Shown here: piece by piece, positions 16,699 to 24,235 of the stretch | Numbering within the stretch: position 1 is the first letter of the stretch | Layout of the letters: every line of letters begins with the position of its first letter | Assembly: GCA_016793645.1 (NCBI GenBank) | Contig: JAEUHD010000264.1 | Coordinates: forward strand, 1-44,996 | Reading direction: 5' to 3' | DNA: 44,996 bases | DNA from: Verrucomicrobiales bacterium | GTDB lineage: Bacteria > Verrucomicrobiota > Verrucomicrobiia > Limisphaerales > UBA9464 | The notes under the pieces: model-generated | Told to the model about the DNA's origin: nothing | Seen by the model: only the letters and a program-made list of their open reading frames with translations | Databases searched by the model: none | Position numbers and translations under genes: made by a program

Positions 16699-17073
16699 TC
16701 AACTGGGAAAACCTTCTGCCGTCGCACCCGATGGGTTCCACCCAGCCCGGGTGCGGCGGAGTCGCGAGGTTCGATAGCCTCCCAGTACGAGAGCAAAGGC
16801 AGCGGCACACAGGTAAAACCCGTATCCCGAGTGGTCGCGCACCAGCGTTCCCTCGAGGATCAAATCCAGCAGCACACTTGCGTGGGCCGCGGCATCCCAA
16901 CGGTTCTGGAAATAGCCGCGCTTCCAGGCGCGGAAGAAGAATCCCAATAGGATCCCGGTCGCCACAAGCGTCACCGCCAGGATTCCTCCCCGGTCCAGCA
17001 CACCCCACAGATGAAACACGGCGACGTACGCCAACAGCAGGAAAAGGGTGAATCCCCAGCGGCGAAGGACCAT
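16699..17073 (-). CDS. Small integral membrane protein of unknown function
   Basis: A 124-residue protein with four predicted membrane helices (about residues 8-25, 32-47, 65-80 and 85-100) separated by short charged loops, and a basic tail. I do not recognise a family. The ATG at 17073 is used; a GTG 15 bp upstream is possible. It lies 64 bp downstream of the large cytochrome c gene on the same strand, and its stop is 5 bp from that of the convergent xylose-isomerase-like gene. Cotranscription with the cytochrome gene is possible, but a functional link is not shown. Confidence 0.6.
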   Translation of the reverse strand: MVLRRWGFTLFLLLAYVAVFHLWGVLDRGGILAVTLVATGILLGFFFRAWKRGYFQNRWDAAAHASVLLDLILEGTLVRDHSGYGFYLCAAAFALVLGGYRTSRLRRTRAGWNPSGATAEGFPS

Positions 17074-17137
17074 GACGCACGCTCGCACCGATCCGACGTC
17101 GCGCCAGACGAATCTCCCTTAACGCAATCCGCGGACA

Positions 17138-20100
17138 TCAACGGGTGATTGGCTGGGACTGACGGAGATAGGCGAAGAAATCGCGGAGTTGCGCATCGGT
17201 CCATCCCTCCAGCAACCCGTCCGGCATCAGGCTGCGGCCGGCGGATTCCAGCGACTGGATTTCCGAGCGCCGGACCGCCACATCCGAGCCATCCAACTCC
17301 CGCACCATCACCAGGTGTGCATCCTGGTCCGCCAGGAATCCGTTGAGGATCCGTCCGTCCCGGGTCGTGACGACCACATTCTCGTACCCCTCCCGAATTT
17401 CAGCGCTGGGATTGTGGATGGAGGGCAGCAGGGTGCCCAAGTCGTCCCGCTGATAAGGGGTGAGATCCGGACCGATTCGCCCTCCCTTGAAAAACAGGGT
17501 ATGACACGAGGCACATCGTTCCATGAACAAGGGCTCCCCCCGGTAGGGATCCCCGGGACCCGCCGCCAGGATCGAGCGGACTGCGGCGATTCGGCGAGCG
17601 GACTCCCCCCTGTCCACCGGAGGAGCCGGAGATGAGCCCGGAAGATCGCCCAGTTCCCGCTGAAGGGAAGGGTCCGGAAATCGCTGGATTCGCTGCCGAA
17701 GTTCCGGCGACGCCAGCGACAGGGGAATGGCCCCCTCCCGCCACGCCGCGACCAGATCCCGGCTCCATCGACTGCGGGAGGCGAGCAGGTTCAGCACTGC
17801 GGGCTGCAATCCGGAGGGAAACTGGTTCCAGGACGCCACGACGGCGGCCCCGATGGCCGGGTCGTCAAATTCCTGGAGGGCGGACAATGCCGCGGATCGC
17901 AATGCGGCGGGAGCATTGGTGAATGCCACTCGCAGCAACACTGGGACGGCCTCCGGATAGCGCACTTCTCCCAGGTTCCGGGCGGCTTCCACGCGTCGCT
18001 CCAAGGCGGTGTTCGACTCCGCCAACTGTCCCTGCAGTTCCCGGAGCGCAGCCGGATCCCCCTGCCTTGCCCGAAGCAGGGTGTTGGTCTGGCCTGAGGC
18101 AGCGAGAGCGGTTACCAACTCCGCCGGCAACGGAGGAAGGGTTCGGCCCCGAAACGCCTCCTCAAATCCGGACAGCAGCGCCTTTCGATCCGCCTCGGCG
18201 GGCGCCAGGGACAGCAGTTGCGCACACGCCAGCAGCTCCTGTCGTGTCCCGGAATCTGCAAAGCGACGCATGACCCGGGGAACCAGGTGCTGCCGGACCA
18301 GCGGTGCGCTCCAAAAGGTCGGATCGGAGAACAGCGCGAGGACCGAGTTCCGATTCGCGGCACACTGCGATTCCAGGACAAACCACGCCTGCAGCGGAAT
18401 CAACGGATCGGCCACATCGTTGGTGCGACGCGCCACGGTTTGGAGCAGCGACAAGCCTTGCGCGACGGGCAGCCGTCGAGCGGTTGAAAGCAATTGGCTG
18501 CGCACCTCCGCGTCCGGTTCGGACGCGGCCAGCGCCAGCAGGGACGGCTCGAGTTCCTTCGGCCAGGTCCGGTCATCACCCACCAAGCGAACCGTCCAGG
18601 CGCGCACCATCGGTTGCGGATGTTTCAGCCCTCGGGCGATGCGCGCCGGATCCAACCGCCCCATCTGATACAGGGTCCAGAGGGCCTCCAAGGCGGGGTG
18701 GACCTCCGCCTGTTCCAAGGCCGCGTGGAGTCCGGGAATCGCGGCAGGATCCCGACGCTCGGCCAGCAAGCGCACCGCCGTCTGACGATGCCACAGGTTG
18801 GAATGACCGAGAATTCCCACCAATTGGGACGTGGATTTCCGCGTCAGATCCACATCCCGTTCGCGCGGCAGGTTCCGACCCCGAAGCCGATAAATCCGGC
18901 CCGTGGCAGGATCGATCTGGCTCTGGTAGTTCTGCCCGTGGGCAATGTACTCCTCTCGAAAGTCCGCAACGACTACGCCGCCGTCCGGGGAATTGGCCAG
19001 ATAGACCGGACGAAACGTCAGGTCCTCCGTCTGCAAGGGAAGCCCGTCATCGGTGGTGACAAAGGTCGATCCATCCATCGCCCGGACCGCGGCGATGACC
19101 TGATGATGCAACGGATCCGCGCCAAAGAAGCGTCCCCGCCAGCGCGCGGGCAGCGCCGATCCGTCGGCGAGAATCGTCATGTGCGTGAATCGCGGAATCG
19201 GATGCGTGCTCCGCATCGCGGGCATTTCCCCGTACGAATAGGGATTCGGAGGCGGCCCGAACTTTCCGGGATCCTTGCCCTGCTTCAGGTACTGCCCCTC
19301 CTGCACATGATGCCATCCGCGGGTGTCGCCACCGTTGTGTCCGGTGAACAAGCGCCCCTCGCCGTCAAAACTGACGCCAAATGTGTTTCCGCTGCCGTCG
19401 GCAAAAATCTCGTAGCGCCTCTGCTCGGGATGATACCGCCAGACCATGCAGCCCTCGACGTACACTCCGGGTGCGTTGGTGGGATCCCGATCCGGCCGGA
19501 TCACGCGGCTGGAGGTGGTGCTTCCCTGCGCGCCATAGATCCAGCCATCGGGTCCCCACGCGAGGCCGTTGGCGACACTGTGCGTATCCTCGAGTCCAAA
19601 TCCCTTGAGCCGAACCTCCGGAGGACCATCGGGAACGTCGTCGCCGTCGGCGTCCGGATAAAACACCAGGTAGGGCGGGTTCATGACCCACAGGCCGCCA
19701 TGGCCGTGCAGGATGGCATTGGCCAGATTCAATCCGGTCAGGACCCGCCGGTGGATCTCATAGGTCCCATCACCATCCCGATCCTCGTGGACGCTGATGA
19801 TATCCGCTCCCGGCGCATTCCCCGGCGGCGGAGGCGGAACGCCGTCGTACTTGGACCGATAGTACTTGTCCCGGCTGATCATCCGGACCCCGCTGGGAAA
19901 GGGATACTGGCGATACTGGGCGATCCACATCCGCCCCCTGCCATCGAAGCTGAGCTGCGTCGGCTGGGCCACCTCAGGCTCATGCAGCAATTCCTCCACC
20001 ACCAGGTCCTCCCCGGGTTTGAGGAGCGCGAGCGCAGCGTCCGGGGCGACGTAACGCCCCCGCTCGGGTTGGGGGCTCGCAGACATCACCGTGGTGGACG

Positions 20101-20650
20101 GACGAAAATCCCCTTCGCCGTACGCCGCCCGTTCCGGTGACGAATGCGCTGCGAGAAACTCCGCCGGCGACGGCTCCTGTCGGGTGATCTCCCACGGGCG
20201 CTCCATGCGAACCTCGTCGAAATATCCCGCAAACACCGGGGGCGCCACCAAGCCACCCGTCGCCAGGCGTCCATCGATCCGAACCACCCAGGTGTTGTAG
20301 ACACCCTTCTCCAGGATTCCCTTGGGAACCTTGAAGCGTTGCAGTTCACCGGACGGAATATCCGCGGTCGCGACGATGCGCCGTCCGTTGAGGAAGACCT
20401 CCACCGGTCCTCGCAGCGATCCCAGCGTCAGCGTCATGGAATCCCGCCACAGATCAGGACCGGAGTCCCCGGTGATGGAATCCGGCACCTTCAACCAGGA
20501 GCGAAACCAGACCGGAGCCGAGGGTACTTGATTCGCACCGGGCCCCACAGGGTGCTCCGACCAGTCCGCTCCACAGGCGACTCCGTCGAACAGCAGCGCG
20601 ATCCACAATGCCGCCCAAAACGTCCGAAACAGGTTACCCAAAGGAGTCAC
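17138..20650 (-). CDS. PVC-type multidomain c-type cytochrome/beta-propeller/HEAT protein
   Basis: A 1170-residue exported protein. The start is set at a GTG at 20648-20650 because a signal peptide (NLFRTFWAALWIALLFDGVACGA) begins there; frames further upstream read poor sequence. After a beta-sandwich-like region (about 40-180), residues about 225-610 form a beta-propeller of the PVC membrane-bound dehydrogenase family (repeated SFDGRGRMWIAQY, NGLAWGPDGWIYGAQGS, FTGHNGGDTRGWHH). HEAT-like repeats (about 615-990) follow, then a cytochrome c domain with CASCH (C1046, C1049, H1050) and the Planctomycete/Verrucomicrobia C-terminal motif (NPSAEIREGYENVVVTTRDGR). Such proteins are abundant in PVC bacteria and are presumed to oxidise sugars or other organics in the periplasm, passing electrons to the haem. 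The substrate is unknown. Confidence 0.92.
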   Translation of the reverse strand: MTPLGNLFRTFWAALWIALLFDGVACGADWSEHPVGPGANQVPSAPVWFRSWLKVPDSITGDSGPDLWRDSMTLTLGSLRGPVEVFLNGRRIVATADIPSGELQRFKVPKGILEKGVYNTWVVRIDGRLATGGLVAPPVFAGYFDEVRMERPWEITRQEPSPAEFLAAHSSPERAAYGEGDFRPSTTVMSASPQPERGRYVAPDAALALLKPGEDLVVEELLHEPEVAQPTQLSFDGRGRMWIAQYRQYPFPSGVRMISRDKYYRSKYDGVPPPPPGNAPGADIISVHEDRDGDGTYEIHRRVLTGLNLANAILHGHGGLWVMNPPYLVFYPDADGDDVPDGPPEVRLKGFGLEDTHSVANGLAWGPDGWIYGAQGSTTSSRVIRPDRDPTNAPGVYVEGCMVWRYHPEQRRYEIFADGSGNTFGVSFDGEGRLFTGHNGGDTRGWHHVQEGQYLKQGKDPGKFGPPPNPYSYGEMPAMRSTHPIPRFTHMTILADGSALPARWRGRFFGADPLHHQVIAAVRAMDGSTFVTTDDGLPLQTEDLTFRPVYLANSPDGGVVVADFREEYIAHGQNYQSQIDPATGRIYRLRGRNLPRERDVDLTRKSTSQLVGILGHSNLWHRQTAVRLLAERRDPAAIPGLHAALEQAEVHPALEALWTLYQMGRLDPARIARGLKHPQPMVRAWTVRLVGDDRTWPKELEPSLLALAASEPDAEVRSQLLSTARRLPVAQGLSLLQTVARRTNDVADPLIPLQAWFVLESQCAANRNSVLALFSDPTFWSAPLVRQHLVPRVMRRFADSGTRQELLACAQLLSLAPAEADRKALLSGFEEAFRGRTLPPLPAELVTALAASGQTNTLLRARQGDPAALRELQGQLAESNTALERRVEAARNLGEVRYPEAVPVLLRVAFTNAPAALRSAALSALQEFDDPAIGAAVVASWNQFPSGLQPAVLNLLASRSRWSRDLVAAWREGAIPLSLASPELRQRIQRFPDPSLQRELGDLPGSSPAPPVDRGESARRIAAVRSILAAGPGDPYRGEPLFMERCASCHTLFFKGGRIGPDLTPYQRDDLGTLLPSIHNPSAEIREGYENVVVTTRDGRILNGFLADQDAHLVMVRELDGSDVAVRRSEIQSLESAGRSLMPDGLLEGWTDAQLRDFFAYLRQSQPITR

Positions 20651-21027
20651 CCGCCCGATGTACAGGAAGCTGCAGCCTGCGGGAAATGGAAAGGCGGGCG
20701 ATGCCGCGGTGAAGATCGCCCGCCCCGGAAAAGAAAATCCCCGCCCTGGCCGTGGGAGACAGGTCCCTTCTACCCAAAGGACCAAGTGGGAGCAGCGGGC
20801 AGCCGTCGCAGTCCTGTAAAACGAGGCCTTGCGTTGGCATGCTTATGATCCGCTTTGATGCTCCCGAGGTTGTAACAAGGTCGAAGGACGTTGTCTCGAT
20901 ACACGCACCGGGCAGGGAAAGCCTTCTGAAAGAACCGGGTGACCTCGGCCACCCCGGCCAAGATGTCGTCCCAAATCGTCCCGGGCTCAAGAGACAAATC
21001 TATGGAAAGTTTTAAGAGCCCGGTAGG
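20651..21027. other. 377-bp intergenic region between two divergent cytochrome genes
   Basis: It should hold the promoters for the genes starting at 20650 and 21028, but I see no box pair convincing enough to mark. The 20800-21015 part is richer in A and T than the surroundings. It contains an unbroken 58-codon plus-strand frame (20839-21015) starting MLMIRFDAPEVV, and an opposite-strand frame with unusually protein-like composition (WDDILAGVAEVTRFFQKAF). Either could be a small gene or a remnant, or neither. No tRNA, repeat or transposon end is visible. Confidence 0.5.
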
Positions 21028-22713
21028 ATGACGCCCGTGTTCCACCGATGGCCCATTGCCGCCGCCCTGGCGGTCCTGATGTTCGAACTTCGAGCCGCGG
21101 AACCTCCAGCGGATGGAACGACCACCGAATCCATTCGCCGCGGGCGCGCCCTCTACATCGCCCACTGTTCGATGTGCCACCAGGTCACCGGCGCCGGCGT
21201 CCCGGGCACCTATCCCCCGCTCGCCAACTCGGACTTTCTGCGCGCCCACCCCGACGACGCCATCCGCGCCGTGGTCGAGGGATTGGACCGCCTCATCACC
21301 GTCAATGGCCGGGACTACCGCGGACAGATGCCCCCGGCCGTTCTTACGGATGCGCAGGTCGCGGACGTCCTGACCTTTGTTCTCAACCACTGGAACAACG
21401 GGGGCGGAGCGGTGACGTCGGAACAGGTGGCGCCCGTGCGCGCCCAATCCCGGTTCCCCACCTTCGAAAAACTGTCCGCCGCGAATGCCTACCGCCCCCT
21501 CCCGCCGGCACCGGAGGGATTTGTCCTGACGGAGGCCGCGCGTTTGACGGAATTCGCGACCCGGCTCGCCAGTGACGGACGGGGCGGATCCGTGTTCGTG
21601 CTCGGGCAGGGCGGTTCCATTGGCCGACTCGACACGACGGCCCACCGCGTCGTCCCGTTGTTTTCGCCCCAGGATTATCCGGCCGTGGCTCCGGGGGAGT
21701 TCGGGACACTCGGCCTTACTTTCGGACCCGACCGGCGTCTCTGGATCACCATGAACCAACGAGTCGAAGGAGGTCCGCTCATCAGCAATCTGGTGTCCAT
21801 TTATCGGACCGGCCCCGTGACCGCCAACGGTAAGCCGACCCCGCCGGAACTTTGGTTCCGGACCGCCTATCCCCACGGGATCGGACCCTACAACCACGGA
21901 ATTTCCGACATCCGGTTCGGTCCGGACGGTTTGCTCTACGTCAGCAGTGGCTCCCGAACCGATGGAGGGGAGTCCGGTTCGGATCCCCGGTTGGGAACCA
22001 TGGGAGAAGTGGATCTGACCGCGGCCATCTGGCGGCTCGATCCGCAGTCACCCGCCCCCTCCGTGGAAATCATCGCCCGCGGCATCCGCAATGCCTACAG
22101 CCTGGGTTGGGACGCCTCCGGAACCCTCTTCACCGTCAGCAACGGTCCGGACGCCCACGCGGGCGAGGAAATGGACGTCGTCGTTCCTCCAACGCCTGGG
22201 AAAGCACCGCGCCATCACGGATTCCCCTACCAACTGGGGGACACCCCGGCCGGAAGGCGTTGGTATCCGCACACCCCCGATGCCCCTGCAGGAATGGACT
22301 TCGTGATGCCGGTCGCCAACCTCGGTCCCGACGGTTGGGCGGGAGTGAAACCCGGCACCACTTTTGATCCGCACAGTTCTCCCGCGGGATTGACGTGGCT
22401 GGGGGACGCCTTCCCGGAAAAATATCGGAACGCGTTCGTCGTGGGCCGCTTCGGGAACCTCATTCCTACAGGCACCGGTCAGGACAGCGGATTCGATCTG
22501 CTCCTGGTGCGACCCCGCCCGCGTCCCGACGGAAGGTGGGAGGCGACGGTCAACACCTTCCTTGCCCCTGTCGCGCGTCCGCTGGACGCAACCGTGGTGG
22601 CCCCCGGGAAACTGATGGTGCTGGAGTACACCCGGACCGCGAGTTTCAAGGAGCAGATCGGCTGGCTGCCCGGACGAATCCTCGAACTGACCGTTCAGTC
22701 CTCACCCCGCTGA
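21028..22713 (+). CDS. Periplasmic cytochrome c fused to sugar-dehydrogenase-like beta-propeller
   Basis: A 561-residue exported protein. A signal peptide (residues 1-24) is followed by a class I cytochrome c domain with CSMCH (C47, C50, H51) and probable axial Met101 (YRGQMPP), then a six-bladed beta-propeller of the glucose/sorbosone dehydrogenase type (residues about 165-555): DIRFGPDGLLYVSSGSRTDGG, RGIRNAYSLGWDASGTLFTVSNGPDAHAGEE and HHGFPYQLGD. The last stretch has the Asn/Glu/His pattern of PQQ/Ca2+-binding aldose dehydrogenases. Haem and propeller in one chain suggest direct electron transfer from the oxidised sugar. It is divergent from the larger PVC cytochrome gene, and its last 19 bp overlap the end of the GreB-like gene on the other strand. 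TAGG adjoins the ATG, too close to act as an SD. Confidence 0.88.
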   Translation: MTPVFHRWPIAAALAVLMFELRAAEPPADGTTTESIRRGRALYIAHCSMCHQVTGAGVPGTYPPLANSDFLRAHPDDAIRAVVEGLDRLITVNGRDYRGQMPPAVLTDAQVADVLTFVLNHWNNGGGAVTSEQVAPVRAQSRFPTFEKLSAANAYRPLPPAPEGFVLTEAARLTEFATRLASDGRGGSVFVLGQGGSIGRLDTTAHRVVPLFSPQDYPAVAPGEFGTLGLTFGPDRRLWITMNQRVEGGPLISNLVSIYRTGPVTANGKPTPPELWFRTAYPHGIGPYNHGISDIRFGPDGLLYVSSGSRTDGGESGSDPRLGTMGEVDLTAAIWRLDPQSPAPSVEIIARGIRNAYSLGWDASGTLFTVSNGPDAHAGEEMDVVVPPTPGKAPRHHGFPYQLGDTPAGRRWYPHTPDAPAGMDFVMPVANLGPDGWAGVKPGTTFDPHSSPAGLTWLGDAFPEKYRNAFVVGRFGNLIPTGTGQDSGFDLLLVRPRPRPDGRWEATVNTFLAPVARPLDATVVAPGKLMVLEYTRTASFKEQIGWLPGRILELTVQSSPR

Positions 22714-23210
22714 CCGTCGTCGGGATCGATTCGGAGGATTTCCAGTTCCTCCGTTCCCTCCGGAGTGACCAGAACAATCCGATCTCCGAGGCGTCGCTGC
22801 AGCAGCGCCTTCGCGACGGGAGAAATCCAGCTCACCCAACCCCGCTCCGGATCGACCTCGTCCACCCCGACAATCCGGTAGGAACGCTCCCCGTGCGAAC
22901 CCCGAACCCAAACCCGGTTGCCGAAGCGAACCTGATCCGTCGCTCCGGCCCGGGGCTGGACCACCGTCGCCGTGCGAAGAATTCTCCGGATCTCGGCAAC
23001 TCGATCGGCCGCATCGATGGGCGAGCCCGCGGGAAGGGACGGGAGGCCCTCCCCGGATCCGGCCAGAAGGCGATCCAACTCGACCTGCAGCATGCGGGCT
23101 CCGTCCGCCGTGAGGTAATTGCGCGCCCCGGGCGGCAACGATCCTTCCGACCGCCGCGCGGGCCGCGGTTCCGGACGGTCGTCATCCTCCTTGGTGAAGG
23201 CCTTGCTCAT
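22695..23210 (-). CDS. GreA/GreB-family protein with shortened coiled coil
   Basis: A 171-residue protein that starts MSKAFTKEDDD, as many GreB-type proteins do. The C-terminal FKBP-like domain (residues about 93-160) is well conserved, including GWVSWISPVAKALLQRRLGD. The N-terminal part has YLTADGARMLQVELDRLL, then a Gly/Pro/Ser-rich link and only a short second helix (RVAEIRRILRT). Normal Gre factors have an antiparallel coiled coil of about 70 residues with an acidic tip (a D/E pair in a GDRSENADY-like turn) that enters the polymerase secondary channel. That tip is absent. It may bind RNA polymerase without stimulating cleavage, like Rnk or GreA-like inhibitors, but this is inference. Confidence 0.82.
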   Translation of the reverse strand: MSKAFTKEDDDRPEPRPARRSEGSLPPGARNYLTADGARMLQVELDRLLAGSGEGLPSLPAGSPIDAADRVAEIRRILRTATVVQPRAGATDQVRFGNRVWVRGSHGERSYRIVGVDEVDPERGWVSWISPVAKALLQRRLGDRIVLVTPEGTEELEILRIDPDDGQRGED

Positions 23211-23332
23211 GGCGGGGACTGTTTCAACACCCTGTCCCATGGGGCGCGGGACGCAAGCCCGGGGCGAGACACCCGTTTCTCCCCAGACATTTTGCTCGCC
23301 CCCAGCGGGAGGGTCGCCTTTGCTGGTCGTTC

Positions 23333-24235
23333 ATGAAGCGCTGCCTTCCACTCCTGGCCGGCGTCCTCGTCCTGGCCCTGGGGGCACATGCCGAGGATTC
23401 GAAGACCCTGTCCCTCCGGGACCGGGCCGTCGCCGCCTGGAAGGCTCGAAATTTCACCAACGCCGTCACCCTGGCGTCCGAGGCAATTTCCGCCGACAAG
23501 AAGGATCCCCGCCTCTGGAACTTCAGGGCGCAAATGCGGTCCATCCTTGGGGATTACAGCGGGGCCGTCTCGGACTTCTCCGAGGCGCTCCGGCTGGCCC
23601 CGGATTCTGCGACCCTCTACCAGGAACGCGCCATGGCGCGGTTCAAGATGGGTCAGATCCCCGAGTCGGTCATCGACTTCGACCGCGCCAATGAACTCGA
23701 TCCGGGATCCGCGCCCCAGAACTGGCAGCGCGGGTTGGCCCTGTACTTTGCCCGGCGCTACGCCGACGGAAAGCAGCAGTTCGAGTTGCACAAGACGGTG
23801 AATCCACGCGACGTCGAAAACGCCGTGTGGCACTTCGCCTGCGTCGCCCGGGCTGAGAATCTGGAGTCTGCGAAAAAACAGATCATCGACGTGACCGGCG
23901 ACAGCCGCGTCCCGATGGCGGAGATCCAGGAATTGTTTGCCGGGACCGGCGACGCCAACGAGGTGCTCGAAGCGGCCCGGGAGGCTTCCGGGGACGCCGC
24001 CGAAAAGCGCTCCGCGGAGTTTTACGCCCACCTGTACCTCGGTCTGTACTTCGACCTTCAGGGAAAGACCGATGACGCCATCCAGTCCTTGAAGACCGCG
24101 GCCTCGCTCGCCCCCCCCGGGGATTACATGGGCCACGTGGCCCGGCTGCATCTCCAGTCCCTGACTTCGTCTCCGAACCCGGCTCCCGCAACGCCGCCGC
24201 CAGCGACCCCTGCTCCCTCCGCTGCCAAACCATGA
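23333..24235 (+). CDS. Exported TPR protein
   Basis: A 300-residue protein with a signal peptide (MKRCLPLLAGVLVLALGAHA) and at least four TPR units: DRAVAAWKARNFTNAVTLASEAI (about 30-52), LWNFRAQMRSILGDYSGAVSDFSEAL, LYQERAMARFKMGQIPESVIDFDRA, and near the end LYLGLYFDLQGKTDDAIQSLKTA. The tail is Pro/Ala-rich and unstructured. Architecture resembles NlpI-type lipoproteins, but no lipobox Cys is present, so it is probably soluble in the periplasm. Its stop codon overlaps the ATG of the RNA methyltransferase gene (ATGA), suggesting translational coupling of two proteins with no obvious shared function. Confidence 0.85.
   Translation: MKRCLPLLAGVLVLALGAHAEDSKTLSLRDRAVAAWKARNFTNAVTLASEAISADKKDPRLWNFRAQMRSILGDYSGAVSDFSEALRLAPDSATLYQERAMARFKMGQIPESVIDFDRANELDPGSAPQNWQRGLALYFARRYADGKQQFELHKTVNPRDVENAVWHFACVARAENLESAKKQIIDVTGDSRVPMAEIQELFAGTGDANEVLEAAREASGDAAEKRSAEFYAHLYLGLYFDLQGKTDDAIQSLKTAASLAPPGDYMGHVARLHLQSLTSSPNPAPATPPPATPAPSAAKP

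Noticed and set aside
20651..21027. Transposon remnant or attachment site in the gap between the cytochrome genes
   Set aside because: No inverted terminal repeats, direct repeats or transposase fragments are visible.
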